Shown here one piece after another: positions 1 through 8,396 of a DNA stretch of 64,000 nucleotides (position 1 is its first letter; each line of letters begins with the position of its first letter). The position numbers were made by a program, and so were the translations under genes. Source of the DNA: Massilia sp. Mn16-1_5 (GTDB lineage Bacteria > Pseudomonadota > Gammaproteobacteria > Burkholderiales > Burkholderiaceae_D); contig NZ_PPXQ01000002.1 of assembly GCF_004798585.1 (NCBI RefSeq), forward strand, positions 337,375-401,374. Direction: 5' to 3'. The notes under the pieces are model-generated. The model saw only the letters and a list, made by a program, of their open reading frames with translations. It was not told the DNA's origin and ran no database searches.

Positions 1-303
1 GGTACGGCGCGCCAGCTGGCCGGTGACCAGGCAGTGCTGGGCGACCGGCTTGCCGGCGATCGTCAGGGTGCCCGCTGCGACCGAGGTGGCGGACGTGATC
101 ACGGCTTCGGGATAGTTGATACGGGTCGCCAGGTCGGTGCAGCTGACGAGCGTAGCGCCGACGGCCGGTGACAGTTGCGGCAGGCCAGGCGCCGGCTGGC
201 TTGGGGGCGGGTTGTCGACGACCGGGTCGTCGTCGTTGTCGCTGCAAGCGGCCAGCAGCAGGGTGGCGAGGACCAGGGCGGAACCATTTTTCAAGGTGTT
301 CAT
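1..303 (-). CDS. Tannase/feruloyl esterase family lipoprotein (N-terminal part only)
   Basis: This gene runs off the left edge of the window, so only its first 101 codons are visible. It starts at an ATG preceded by a GAGGAG ribosome site. The N-terminus is a lipoprotein signal with lipobox LAAC around residues 17-20, followed by an Asp-rich and Pro-rich linker. The visible mature part has the Cys-containing start typical of bacterial tannase/feruloyl esterase proteins (VSCTDLATRI, then KPVAQHCLVTG). Family members hydrolyse ester-linked ferulate or gallate, often at the outer membrane. It lies downstream of ech-vdh-fcs and a binding protein on the same strand, so release of ferulate from esters is the likely role. 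The catalytic Ser/His region lies outside the window. Confidence 0.75.
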   Translation of the reverse strand, partial: MNTLKNGSALVLATLLLAACSDNDDDPVVDNPPPSQPAPGLPQLSPAVGATLVSCTDLATRINYPEAVITSATSVAAGTLTIAGKPVAQHCLVTGQLARRT

Positions 304-413
304 GCGTGCGTACTCCTCTGCGAAGAAACAGATGAATGACAAAACGATGGAGGGCGGTCCCTGCGCGGCTACTTGCAGGGCGCGCAGGGACTATTCGGTC
401 ATGAAGGCGGCGC

Positions 414-1580
414 TTAGTCCGGCATCACGTCCTTGAGGGTGCTGATCGGCTGGTTGACCAGCTTGCCGTTCACGCGCTTGACCTCGCGGATGTACATGTT
501 CTGCACGATGTCGCGGGTCTTCGGATCGATGCTGATCGGGCCGCGCGGGCTGTTCCACTTCATGCCCGAGAGGGTCTTGACGGCCGCTTCGCCCGTCACG
601 TTCCCGTTCAGCTTCTTGACGGTCTCGTAGATCATGCCCATCGTGTCATACGCCGCGACGGTGACGAAGGTTGGCGGCGGGCGGTTCGGGTTGGCATCCG
701 CATAGGCCTTGAGGAAGGTCTTATTGGCTTCGTTGTCCAGCGCCGTCGAGTAGTTCAGCACCGTTACCGCGCCCAGCGCGCGCTCGCCCAGCGCTTCCAG
801 GGTCGGCGTATCGCTCGTCATGTCGCCCACGCCCAGGAACTTGATGCCGGCCTTGTCCAGGCCCTTGTCGCTATAGGCCTTCAGCAGGGCGGTACCGTCC
901 TCCACGCCGGGAGCGAAGAAGAACAGGGCATCCGGCTTCTCGTCCTTCACGCGTTGGATGAAGGGAGAATAGTCGGGATTCTGCAGCGGGGTGCGCGAGG
1001 AACCGATGATCTTGCCGCCGGCTTCAGTAAAACCCTTGGCGAACAGCTTCTCGGCGTCGTGGCCGGTGCTGTAGTCGGAGACCAGCGAATACACGCGGCC
1101 GATCTTGTTCTGACCGGTCCAGGTGCCGAAGGGTTCGGTCATCTGCTGCATCGTCATCGAGGTGCGCAGCATGTAGGGAGATTTCGCCGTGATGCCGGTG
1201 GTGACCGCGTTCATGACGATCATCGGCACCTTGCCTTGCGTCGCGACCGGGGCCACGGCCAGTGCGCTCGGGGTGAGCGAGAATCCGATCAGGAAGTTGA
1301 CCTTCTCGCGCCCGATCAGCTCCTGCGCCGCGCGTTTCGAGAGTTCGACGTTGCTGCCGCCGTCGTCGCGGTAGATGATCTGGACCTTCTTGCCGGCGAC
1401 GGTATCGCCGTTCAGCTTCATCCAGGTCTTGATGCCGTCCTCGAAAGGCTTGCCGATATTGACGAAGGGGCCGGTCAGGGCGGCGATGACGCCGATCTTG
1501 ATCGTGTCTTGTGCGTAGGCCTGGCTGCCCGCGAAGGGAAGGGCGGCCAGGGTCAGGCAGGCGAGGGTCTTCAGTTTCAT
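414..1580 (-). CDS. ABC transporter periplasmic substrate-binding protein (LivK/Peripla_BP_6 type)
   Basis: A 388-residue type I periplasmic binding protein. It has a cleavable signal peptide (residues 1-23, ending AYA), then the family start KIGVIAALTGPFVNIGKP. The length is usual for aromatic-acid or branched-chain amino-acid ABC receptors. An AAGGAG ribosome site precedes the start. It sits between fcs (30 bp upstream) and the esterase lipoprotein, all on the minus strand, so the natural guess is uptake of ferulate or a related phenylpropanoid. No permease or ATPase gene is adjacent inside the window; they could lie beyond the left edge. The substrate is inferred from context only. Confidence 0.85.
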   Translation of the reverse strand: MKLKTLACLTLAALPFAGSQAYAQDTIKIGVIAALTGPFVNIGKPFEDGIKTWMKLNGDTVAGKKVQIIYRDDGGSNVELSKRAAQELIGREKVNFLIGFSLTPSALAVAPVATQGKVPMIVMNAVTTGITAKSPYMLRTSMTMQQMTEPFGTWTGQNKIGRVYSLVSDYSTGHDAEKLFAKGFTEAGGKIIGSSRTPLQNPDYSPFIQRVKDEKPDALFFFAPGVEDGTALLKAYSDKGLDKAGIKFLGVGDMTSDTPTLEALGERALGAVTVLNYSTALDNEANKTFLKAYADANPNRPPPTFVTVAAYDTMGMIYETVKKLNGNVTGEAAVKTLSGMKWNSPRGPISIDPKTRDIVQNMYIREVKRVNGKLVNQPISTLKDVMPD

Positions 1581-1610
1581 GCTGTCTCCTTTTTAGGTTT
1601 TATGCTGCTT

Positions 1611-3488
1611 TTAGTTTGCAACCAGTACGCTTGAATCTGTTCCGTCATACAGCGCCTCGACCAGGGCCGCGCGCCGGTTCAGCACCGCCGCCTGGTTGAT
1701 CGAGCCCTTGTCGGTCTGCTCGCGCGCGTCGATCGAGGGCGGCTCACTCAGGAGCAGCAGGCGGTCGACCCGGGTCGAGGAGCCGCTCGCGTCCACGTTC
1801 AGCGTCGCCAGCAGCTGCGTGAAGAAGGCGCGTACCGGTTCGCTGGCCAGTATCTCGTCCGCCGGCGTCCCGGCCGGCAGCGTCGACAGCGCCAGGCAGT
1901 TGTCCATGCGCGGGAAGATCATCAGGCCGATCGCGTGGCGGTCCAGGCCCGTCACCACCGCGTCCTGCACGTAGGGCGCGCCCTGGCTGATCACGCGCGC
2001 CCGCAGCGGCCCGACGCTCACGAACGTGCCCGAGCTGAGCTTGAAGTCCTCGGCGATGCGCCCGTCGAACATGAAGCCGAGTTCCGGCTTGGCCTCGTCG
2101 ACGAAGCGCAGCGCGTCGCCGGTGCAGTAGTAGCCGTCGGCGTCGAAGGCCTCGGCGGTGAGGTGCGGCGCGCGCCAGTAGCCTGGCGTCACGTGCGGAC
2201 CGTGGAAGCGCGCTTCCAGCTTGCCGTTCATTGGCACCAGTTTCACCTTGCAGCCCGGCGCCGGCACGCCGACATAACCGGCGCGGCTGATCGGGCCGGT
2301 GCCGAAGGTGCAGGACGGCGAAGTCTCGGTCATGCCCAGGCCGGTCATGATGCGGATCGATTCGCCGCAGCGCCTCAAAGCCACTTCATCGAGGTGCTCC
2401 CAGGCCGATTGCGACAGGCCGGCGCCCGCGCAGAAGAACAGCTTCACGCGCGAGAAGAATGTCTGCGCCAGCTGGTCGTCCGTTTCCAGCGCTTCGGCCA
2501 GCATCTCCCAGGCCACGGGAATATTGAAGTAGACGGTCGGGGCGATCTCGCGCAGGTTGCGCAAGGTCGTCGCGAAATCCTTTGGTGTCGGGCGGCCGTC
2601 GTCGAGATAGATCGTGCCGCCGTTGTAGAGCACGATGCCGACGTTGTGGCTGCCGCCAAACGTATGGTTCCAGGGCAGCCAGTCGAGCAGCACCGGTGGC
2701 TCCTCGCCGAAGAAGGGGAAGGTCTGCAGCAGCATCTGCTGGTTCGAGCACAGCATCTGGTGCGTGGTGATCACCGCCTTCGGCTTTTTCGTGGAGCCCG
2801 AAGTGAACAGGAACTTGGCGATGGTCGATGGGCCGACCTGTTCGTTACGGGCGTCGATGCTGGTCGGTTCGGTCGCCAGCAGCGAGGCGAAGGTGGTGGC
2901 GCTGCGGCCCGGCACCTCGCCGCGCGCCAGGATCAATTCGGTGTCAGCAGGCAGAACGGCCTCGATGGCGCGCGCAAACGAGGTGCCGTCGCAGGCGAAC
3001 AGCGCGCCCGGCGTCAGCTGCTCGATCAGGTCGCGCAGCTTGGCGGGATCGGTCGCCACCAGCGAATACGCCGGCGACAGCGGAGAATAAGGCACGCCCG
3101 CATACATCGCGCCCAGCGCGAGCTGGAAGTGCTCCAGGTCGTTCCCGGACAGGATGACGAGCGGACGCTCTTCCGACAGGCCCCGGTCGAGCAGGGCCTG
3201 GCCGATGCGGCGCGCGCTCTGCAGCACGTCGGCATACGAGAGGCGGATCCACTCGCCGCTAGGTGCGCGCCGCGCCACCAGGGTGCGTTCGGGATGGTCC
3301 TGCGCGCCCGAGACCAGGCGGTCGGTAAAGCGTGCCGGGAAGGGCGCCAGCGGCGTGACGGCGTCGACATGCCAGACGCCGTCTTCCTGCCAGGCCGCTA
3401 TCTCGGGATTGCCGAGGGCGACCTGGCGCGTCCTGCCACTGCGCGCTCCACCGGCCGCCATCGAAACATCGTTCATGGCGGCCCCCAT
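1611..3488 (-). CDS. fcs: Feruloyl-CoA synthase
   Basis: A 625-residue adenylate-forming enzyme of the feruloyl-CoA synthetase type. It converts ferulate, ATP and CoA to feruloyl-CoA, the first step of the CoA-dependent non-beta-oxidative pathway. The AMP-binding P-loop TSGSTKKPK is at residues 229-237, the TGLGMTETSP motif in the middle, YCTGD in the hinge region, and the C-terminal catalytic lysine in TDKGS (about K594). The start abuts the stop of vdh with no gap; a second ATG four codons in is an alternative. It is the third gene of the ech-vdh-fcs operon. Caffeate or p-coumarate could also be substrates. Confidence 0.92.
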   Translation of the reverse strand: MGAAMNDVSMAAGGARSGRTRQVALGNPEIAAWQEDGVWHVDAVTPLAPFPARFTDRLVSGAQDHPERTLVARRAPSGEWIRLSYADVLQSARRIGQALLDRGLSEERPLVILSGNDLEHFQLALGAMYAGVPYSPLSPAYSLVATDPAKLRDLIEQLTPGALFACDGTSFARAIEAVLPADTELILARGEVPGRSATTFASLLATEPTSIDARNEQVGPSTIAKFLFTSGSTKKPKAVITTHQMLCSNQQMLLQTFPFFGEEPPVLLDWLPWNHTFGGSHNVGIVLYNGGTIYLDDGRPTPKDFATTLRNLREIAPTVYFNIPVAWEMLAEALETDDQLAQTFFSRVKLFFCAGAGLSQSAWEHLDEVALRRCGESIRIMTGLGMTETSPSCTFGTGPISRAGYVGVPAPGCKVKLVPMNGKLEARFHGPHVTPGYWRAPHLTAEAFDADGYYCTGDALRFVDEAKPELGFMFDGRIAEDFKLSSGTFVSVGPLRARVISQGAPYVQDAVVTGLDRHAIGLMIFPRMDNCLALSTLPAGTPADEILASEPVRAFFTQLLATLNVDASGSSTRVDRLLLLSEPPSIDAREQTDKGSINQAAVLNRRAALVEALYDGTDSSVLVAN

Positions 3489-4934
3489 TCAGATCGGGTA
3501 GTGGCGTGAGGTGGTCTGCACCGTGATCCAGCGCAGGTCGGTGAACTCGGCGATCGCCGCCTTGCCGCCGAAGCGGCCGTAGCCGCTGCCCTTCACGCCG
3601 CCGAAGGGCATTTGCGCCTCGTCGTGCACGGTCGGGCCGTTGATGTGGCAGATGCCCGATTCGATGCGCTGGGCCACCGCCATCGCGCGGCCGATGTCGC
3701 GCGAGAACACGGCCGACGAAAGGCCGTATTCGCTGTCGTTGGCCATCTGGATCGCTTCCTCGTCGGTGTCGAAGCGCAGCACCGAGACGATCGGCCCGAA
3801 GGACTCTTCCTGGTACACCAGCATCTCGGGCGTGACCTCGTCGACGATCGCCGGCTGCATGATGTTGCCGTCCACGCTGGTGCCCGATTGGGTCACCTTG
3901 GCGCCGCGCTGGCGTGCGTCTTCCAGCATCTTCTCGACGCGGGCGGCGGCGCTCGGATCGACCATGCCGGCAAGCGGTGCGTCCGCGCGCGCGGCCTTCA
4001 GGGTCGCGGTCTTGGCGGCCAGCTTTTCCACAAACGCCGGGGCGATCTTGCGGTCGACCAGGATGCGGTCGGCCGACATGCAGATCTGGCCCTGGTTGAA
4101 GAAGGCCGAGAAGGCGGCCGCTTCAACGGCCTCGTCGAGGTCGGCGTCGTCCAGCACCACGACCGGGTTCTTGCCGCCCAGCTCGAGCAGCACCGGTTTC
4201 AGGTGCTTGGCCGCGGTCTGGGCGATGATGCGGCCGACCTTGGTCGAGCCGGTGAAGTTCACGCGGCGCACGGCCGGCGCGGCGATCAGGCGCTCGACGA
4301 TCTGCGCCGCGTCGTCCGGGGCGTTGGTGATCACGTTCACCACGCCTTCCGGGAAACCGGCATCGACGAAGACCTGGCCGATCAGGCGGTGCAGGGCAGG
4401 GCACAGCTCGGAGGCTTTCAGGATCACGGTATTGCCGCATGCGAGCGGCATGGCGACCGCGCGCGTGCCGAGGATGATCGGCGCATTCCAGGGTGCGATG
4501 CCGACCACCACGCCGCAGGCCTGGCGCACGCCCATCGCCAGCGAACCGGGTACGTCGGACGGAATGACCTCGCCGGCGATCTGGGTCGTCATCGAGGCCG
4601 CTTCGCGCAGCATGTTCGCGGCGAGGGTCACGTTGAACTGGTACCACATCGGCGCGCCGCCGCATTCGGCGACGGCCGCTTCGACGAACTGGCCGCGCAG
4701 CGCTTCCATCTTGTCGGCGGCTTTCAACAGCAATGCACGGCGCGCGCCCGGGGCCATGGTCGACCAGGCGGGGAAGGCGGCTTTCGCGGCTTCGACGGCG
4801 GCATCGACGTCCTCGATGGTGGCGGATGCCGCGCGGGTGGCGACCTCGCCGGTGGCGGGATTGCGGCGCTCGAAGGTGGCGCCGTTGGAGGCCGGACGGG
4901 TTTGTCCGTTCAGTAGCAGGTCTGCTTGGAACAT
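3489..4934 (-). CDS. vdh: Vanillin (benzaldehyde-type) dehydrogenase
   Basis: A 481-residue NAD(P)-dependent aldehyde dehydrogenase. Active-site residues are visible: N150 in APWNAP, K173, E251 in LELGGKNP and the catalytic C285 in GQICMS. In the ferulate pathway this enzyme oxidises vanillin, released by the hydratase-lyase, to vanillate. Its place between ech and fcs makes vanillin or 4-hydroxybenzaldehyde the expected substrate. Sequence alone does not separate this from other aromatic aldehyde dehydrogenases, so the assignment rests on context. No vanillate O-demethylase gene is present in the window. Confidence 0.9.
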   Translation of the reverse strand: MFQADLLLNGQTRPASNGATFERRNPATGEVATRAASATIEDVDAAVEAAKAAFPAWSTMAPGARRALLLKAADKMEALRGQFVEAAVAECGGAPMWYQFNVTLAANMLREAASMTTQIAGEVIPSDVPGSLAMGVRQACGVVVGIAPWNAPIILGTRAVAMPLACGNTVILKASELCPALHRLIGQVFVDAGFPEGVVNVITNAPDDAAQIVERLIAAPAVRRVNFTGSTKVGRIIAQTAAKHLKPVLLELGGKNPVVVLDDADLDEAVEAAAFSAFFNQGQICMSADRILVDRKIAPAFVEKLAAKTATLKAARADAPLAGMVDPSAAARVEKMLEDARQRGAKVTQSGTSVDGNIMQPAIVDEVTPEMLVYQEESFGPIVSVLRFDTDEEAIQMANDSEYGLSSAVFSRDIGRAMAVAQRIESGICHINGPTVHDEAQMPFGGVKGSGYGRFGGKAAIAEFTDLRWITVQTTSRHYPI

Positions 4935-5023
4935 CAGATGTCTCCTCTGTGGAAGGATTGGAAGGGGCGGCTATCCGTCACCGGATGCCGCCTCCTATTA
5001 TTGTCTCGTTGTCGGGTCTCGTG

Positions 5024-5863
5024 TCAGGTCGTCGGGCGTTTGTAGGTCTGCAGGCCCGGCTTGATCGTCTTATCGTCCAGGAACTGCTTGAGACCTTCCT
5101 TGCGGCCCTTTTCCGGGTCGCGCTGGTTCGACTGGTCGGTCTTGGCGTACAGGTAGTCCTCGTTCTGGTCCCAGGTGAGTTCGCGGCAGCGCTTGAAGCC
5201 GATCTTCGCAAAGCGCAGCACCACCGGATTCTTTTCCAGCAGCTTGCCCGCCAGTTCGATCACGGCCTCGCGCAGCTGTTCCTTCGGCACGCTCTTGTTG
5301 ATCAGGCCCATGGCGGCCGCTTCCTTGCCGGTGAAGGTGTCGCCGGTCATGATGTAGTGCAGCGCCTGGCGGTGGCCCATGGTGTCGGCCACGGCCTTGC
5401 TGACCAGGTTACCCGGCGGGATACCCCAGTTCACTTCCGACAGGCCGAACACGGCGTCGTCCGCGGCAATCGCCAGGTCGCAGGCGACCAGCGGCGAGAA
5501 GGCGCCGCCGAAGCACCAGCCGTTGACCATGGCGATGGTCGCCTTGCTGTACATGCGCAGCAGCTTCCACTGCCACTGGGAGCAGTCGCGGCGCATGCGT
5601 TCTTGCATGATCTCGGGCTTGCCGTCGGTCTCGCGGAAGTATTCTTTCAGGTCCATCCCCGCCGTCCAGGCGTCGCCGGCGCCGGTCAGCACGACGACCT
5701 GTGCGTCGTCGTCCAGCTCGAGGGTCTCTAACACGTCGATCATCTCGCGGTTCAGCGTCGGGCTCATCGCATTGCGCTTCTCCGGACGGTTCAGGGTGAT
5801 CCAGCCGATACCGTTCTCCACGTCCACCTTGACGGTCTTCCAGCGCGCTTCGTATTTGGACAT
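5024..5863 (-). CDS. ech: p-Hydroxycinnamoyl-CoA hydratase/lyase (feruloyl-CoA hydratase-lyase)
   Basis: A 279-residue crotonase-fold enzyme that hydrates feruloyl-CoA and then splits it to vanillin and acetyl-CoA. Catalytic residues of the characterised Pseudomonas enzyme (Y75, E143 and Y239) occur at exactly these positions here: KEYF at Y75, LSEVNWG at E143 and DYLYAK at Y239. This supports the specific function rather than a general enoyl-CoA hydratase. It is the first gene of the operon, 89 bp upstream of vdh, and its promoter faces the MarR gene across a 91-bp gap that holds a perfect palindrome. Confidence 0.95.
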   Translation of the reverse strand: MSKYEARWKTVKVDVENGIGWITLNRPEKRNAMSPTLNREMIDVLETLELDDDAQVVVLTGAGDAWTAGMDLKEYFRETDGKPEIMQERMRRDCSQWQWKLLRMYSKATIAMVNGWCFGGAFSPLVACDLAIAADDAVFGLSEVNWGIPPGNLVSKAVADTMGHRQALHYIMTGDTFTGKEAAAMGLINKSVPKEQLREAVIELAGKLLEKNPVVLRFAKIGFKRCRELTWDQNEDYLYAKTDQSNQRDPEKGRKEGLKQFLDDKTIKPGLQTYKRPTT

Positions 5864-5889
5864 ACAATGTCTCCTCTTAGTAAGAATGT

Positions 5890-5906
5890 TATCAGGCTGC
5901 CTGATA
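5890..5906. promoter_or_regulatory. Palindromic operator between ech and the MarR gene
   Basis: The sequence TATCAGGC-T-GCCTGATA is a perfect 17-bp inverted repeat with an odd centre, as expected for a dimeric MarR-family repressor. It sits midway between the divergent starts of ech (5863) and the MarR gene (5955). A TATACT hexamer at 5914-5919 could be the -10 element for the MarR gene. A half-site-like GCCTGA recurs at 5922-5927. Binding by the adjacent regulator is inferred. Confidence 0.75.
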
Positions 5907-5954
5907 TACGGCTTATACTATGCCTGAATCCATTCCGGTGACAAGTACTTTTTC

Positions 5955-6434
5955 ATGACGACTTCAAAAAAACTTTCGACAGCGAGCGCGGCCGCATCCG
6001 CGGCGCATAAGCCCATGGGCCTGGCCTACCTGGTCGGCCGCCTCGACCACGTGCTGAACCAGCGCCTGCGCGACGCCCTCGCGCCCGCCGGCCTGTCCGT
6101 GCCGCAGTACACGGCCCTGTCCGTATTCCGCGCGCATGGCTCCCTCTCGAACGCCCAGCTCGCCACGCGCACGATGATCTCGCCGCAGTCGGCCAACGAG
6201 ATGGTCAAGCAGATGGAAGCGAAGGAATGGATCGCCCGCACGCCCGATCCGGCGCATGGGCGGATCATCCAGATCAGCCTGACGGCGGCGGGCGAGGCGG
6301 CGCTGGCGGAGTGCGATGCGAAGGTGACCGAGGTGGAGCGGGCGATGTTTCCGGAGCTGGACGAGGCGGGGAGGGTGGCGTTGCTGGCGCAGTTGCGGGG
6401 CGCGGTAAGGGCGCTGAGTGTGCAGGGGATCTAA
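5955..6434 (+). CDS. MarR-family transcriptional regulator of the ferulate operon
   Basis: A 159-residue winged-helix MarR protein. An N-terminal dimerisation helix (about residues 18-45) is followed by the helix-turn-helix (about 60-100: LSNAQLATRTMISPQSANEM) and the wing (KEWIARTPDPAHGR). Proteins of this type beside ech-vdh-fcs genes (FerR/CouR-like) repress the operon until a hydroxycinnamoyl-CoA thioester binds; that is known of the family, not shown here. It is divergent from ech across a 91-bp region with a perfect palindrome, which fits control of both genes. Confidence 0.88.
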   Translation: MTTSKKLSTASAAASAAHKPMGLAYLVGRLDHVLNQRLRDALAPAGLSVPQYTALSVFRAHGSLSNAQLATRTMISPQSANEMVKQMEAKEWIARTPDPAHGRIIQISLTAAGEAALAECDAKVTEVERAMFPELDEAGRVALLAQLRGAVRALSVQGI

Positions 6435-6438
6435 GAAT

Positions 6439-6857
6439 ACCTGACCCCACTCTTTACTTGAGCGCAACCCAAGCAAGCGCTCAGCACATCATGTCGAGGA
6501 TAATGAATTGAAGAGTCCGGATTCGATATACCAGGATGCTGTCGATAGCGAAATTGATCGCCTTGCCCGGCTGTCTCCGTGTGAATTAATGCGAATTGAA
6601 CCCCTCAGCTGGAAGCTGGACACCGAATGCGGTCCTGTCGAGCTGCATTGCGTAATTAGCGACCAGAGCGACGTTCGACATATCGTCGTCATGTCCGAGC
6701 GGCCGCTGATGCTCGGTATGGCTCGGAGGCGATTTGTCGCGGCGGTCGAAGTCAAGTTGAGTGCGGAGCGTATGTCCAATGCATGTGTTTCGGACTTGTA
6801 TGATTAGACTCGCGGTGAGCCGCAGACGGCGAATCTAAATCAGACACCTGCCCCCAC
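6439..6857. repeat. Short direct repeat flanking a small unknown gene
   Basis: The 12-mer ACCTGACCCCAC (6439-6450) recurs as ACCTGCCCCCAC (6846-6857), with one mismatch and in the same orientation. The pair brackets the small gene at 6508-6807. The copies could be remnants of a short dispersed repeat family, or chance similarity in GC-rich DNA. No transposase is present. Confidence 0.35.
6508..6807 (+). CDS. Hypothetical protein, 99 aa
   Basis: I do not recognise this protein. It begins with TTG preceded by GAGGA seven bases upstream; the ATG codons nearby run into a stop at once. The 99-residue product is acidic at the N-terminus, has no signal peptide or membrane segment, and contains a central stretch resembling a small alpha/beta domain (VELHCVISDQSDVRHIVVMS). 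Base composition is visibly poorer in GC than the neighbours. Together with the short repeats on either side, this suggests acquired DNA. There is no evidence of function, though the ribosome site and uninterrupted frame favour a real gene. Confidence 0.55.
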   Translation: MKSPDSIYQDAVDSEIDRLARLSPCELMRIEPLSWKLDTECGPVELHCVISDQSDVRHIVVMSERPLMLGMARRRFVAAVEVKLSAERMSNACVSDLYD

Positions 6858-6860
6858 CGT

Positions 6861-7523
6861 TCAGTGCCCGATCATGGCGAGCTCATCGGAAGGGAGCACC
6901 CGTAATCCGCGTGCGATGGGAACTGCCCGCACCAGGGCGGCCGCAACAGCGCTCGCGGCAACCGGCCTGTAGCGCCCCGGCAGCAAAGGCGAGACCAGCC
7001 TGCCGATCGGTGCGGCGATCCTTTCGCCCCAGCGCAGCGGCTGGTTCAAACTGCTCCGATCGCCGAGCAGGAGTGAAGGTTGCGCGATCACCAGTGCCGG
7101 AAACAGCGGTTTCAGCGCCGCCTCCAGCTCGCCTTTGACCCGGTTGTAGAACACCCTTGATTGCGCATCCGCCCCGACGGCGCTGACCAGGCCGGCGCGC
7201 GTCGCCCCTGCGGCCGCGGCCAGCGTGGCCACGGCAAGGTTGGCCTCTAGGTCGACGGCCCGGAACGCCTGTTCGCTGCCCGCCACGCGGATCGTGGTGC
7301 CAAGCGCCAGGTAGACTTCATCGACGCGCGGCAAGGAGGGCAGCCGGGCGAAATCCACGATATGAACCTGCACCCGCGGATCGGATTGATCGAGCGCGCG
7401 CCGGCTCAGCACGTGAATCTCGGTTACTGCGTGATCGGCCAGCAGGGCGCGCAGGATCTCCCTGCCGACCAGGCCGGTGGCGCCGGCAAGCAGGACCCTG
7501 CGAGGGACGAGATGGTCGGACAT
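6861..7523 (-). CDS. NAD(P)-binding Rossmann-fold protein (atypical SDR / NAD(P)H-binding)
   Basis: A 220-residue protein with the nucleotide-binding motif GATGLVGREIL near the N-terminus (about residues 13-23), a conserved LALGTT segment, and FYNRVKGELE where SDR enzymes carry Tyr-x3-Lys-like residues. It matches the HTATIP2/YwnB-like NAD(P)H-binding group, whose substrates are mostly unknown. The start at 7523 gives an N-terminus (MSDHLVPRRVLLAGATG) that runs straight into the fold; the open frame continues far upstream but that part is antisense to the next gene. No partner gene points to a pathway. Confidence 0.75.
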   Translation of the reverse strand: MSDHLVPRRVLLAGATGLVGREILRALLADHAVTEIHVLSRRALDQSDPRVQVHIVDFARLPSLPRVDEVYLALGTTIRVAGSEQAFRAVDLEANLAVATLAAAAGATRAGLVSAVGADAQSRVFYNRVKGELEAALKPLFPALVIAQPSLLLGDRSSLNQPLRWGERIAAPIGRLVSPLLPGRYRPVAASAVAAALVRAVPIARGLRVLPSDELAMIGH

Positions 7524-7646
7524 GGATGCCTTTGCGAGTAAAGTCGAGAAACCTGGGTCACGTAAAACCAGTTCAGGAGTAGACTGTAATCCACTCTGCA
7601 TGCCGCTGCCTGCACCCTCCGCATTCACACCTGGAAAGGCCCGATC

Positions 7647-8396
7647 GTGATCGTCGTCTACAAATACGGCTATCCGCCCGGTACGGCGACGCCGGATATC
7701 AGTCCCTTCGTCGTCAAGCTGGAAACCTGGCTGCGCATGTCCGGTATCCCTTATGAAACCCGCACCGGCACCCGTCGCGAGATGCCGAAGGCCAAGCTGC
7801 CGGCAGTGCGGGTCGATGGACGCCTGATCGCCGACTCGTCCTTCATCATCGCTCATCTCCAGCAGCACGATCCCCGCGCGCTGCGCGACACCCATCTCAG
7901 TTCCTTGCAACAGGCGCAGGCCGAGGCGATCAAGGCCCTCGTCGAGAGCCAGCTGTATTTTGTCGGCTTCTATTTCCGTTGGTGCGTTCCCGCGAATTTC
8001 GACCGCTACCGGCCCTTGCTGCTCGATTATGCCAGGCGCAGCGTGCCAGGCTGGCAGCGCCCCTTGCTTCCACTGATCGGGAACGCCGTCCTCTCGATGA
8101 TACGGCGCCGGAAGGCCCGCCAGGCATGGGAGCAGGGCATGGGGCGCCACAGCGGCGAGGAGGTGCTGGCCATCGGCTGCGATGGCGTGCGGGCCCTGGC
8201 GACGCTATTGGGGCAGCAAGACTATCTGTTCGGCGCATTCCCGAGCACCGTTGACGCAAGCGTGTATGGCATGGTGCACACCCTCGTCAAACATCCGTTC
8301 CCGGGGCCGATGCAGGATTTTACGCTGGCCCAGCCGGAGCTGATGGCTTACCACGACCGCATCGCGCGGCGCTACTGGGCAGAGGTTGGGCAATGA
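7647..8396 (+). CDS. Glutathione S-transferase-like protein (metaxin/Tom37 type)
   Basis: A 249-residue protein with an N-terminal thioredoxin-like domain (residues 1-75; start IVVYKYGYPPGTATPDISPFVVKL) and a C-terminal all-helical domain. The pattern DISPFVVKLETWLRMSGIPYE is that of the GST-related metaxin/FAXC family, which lacks the CxxC of glutaredoxins. ADSSFIIAHL matches the glutathione-contacting loop (usually ES/DS). The next gene overlaps it by four bases, so the two are co-translated. The substrate is unknown; a detoxification or hydrolytic pair is possible. Confidence 0.75.
   Translation: MIVVYKYGYPPGTATPDISPFVVKLETWLRMSGIPYETRTGTRREMPKAKLPAVRVDGRLIADSSFIIAHLQQHDPRALRDTHLSSLQQAQAEAIKALVESQLYFVGFYFRWCVPANFDRYRPLLLDYARRSVPGWQRPLLPLIGNAVLSMIRRRKARQAWEQGMGRHSGEEVLAIGCDGVRALATLLGQQDYLFGAFPSTVDASVYGMVHTLVKHPFPGPMQDFTLAQPELMAYHDRIARRYWAEVGQ

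Noticed and set aside
1935..3509. A 524-codon plus-strand open frame opposite fcs
   Set aside because: It is a reverse-strand shadow of a well-supported gene; the His/Arg/Gln-rich translation is typical of antisense GC-rich frames.
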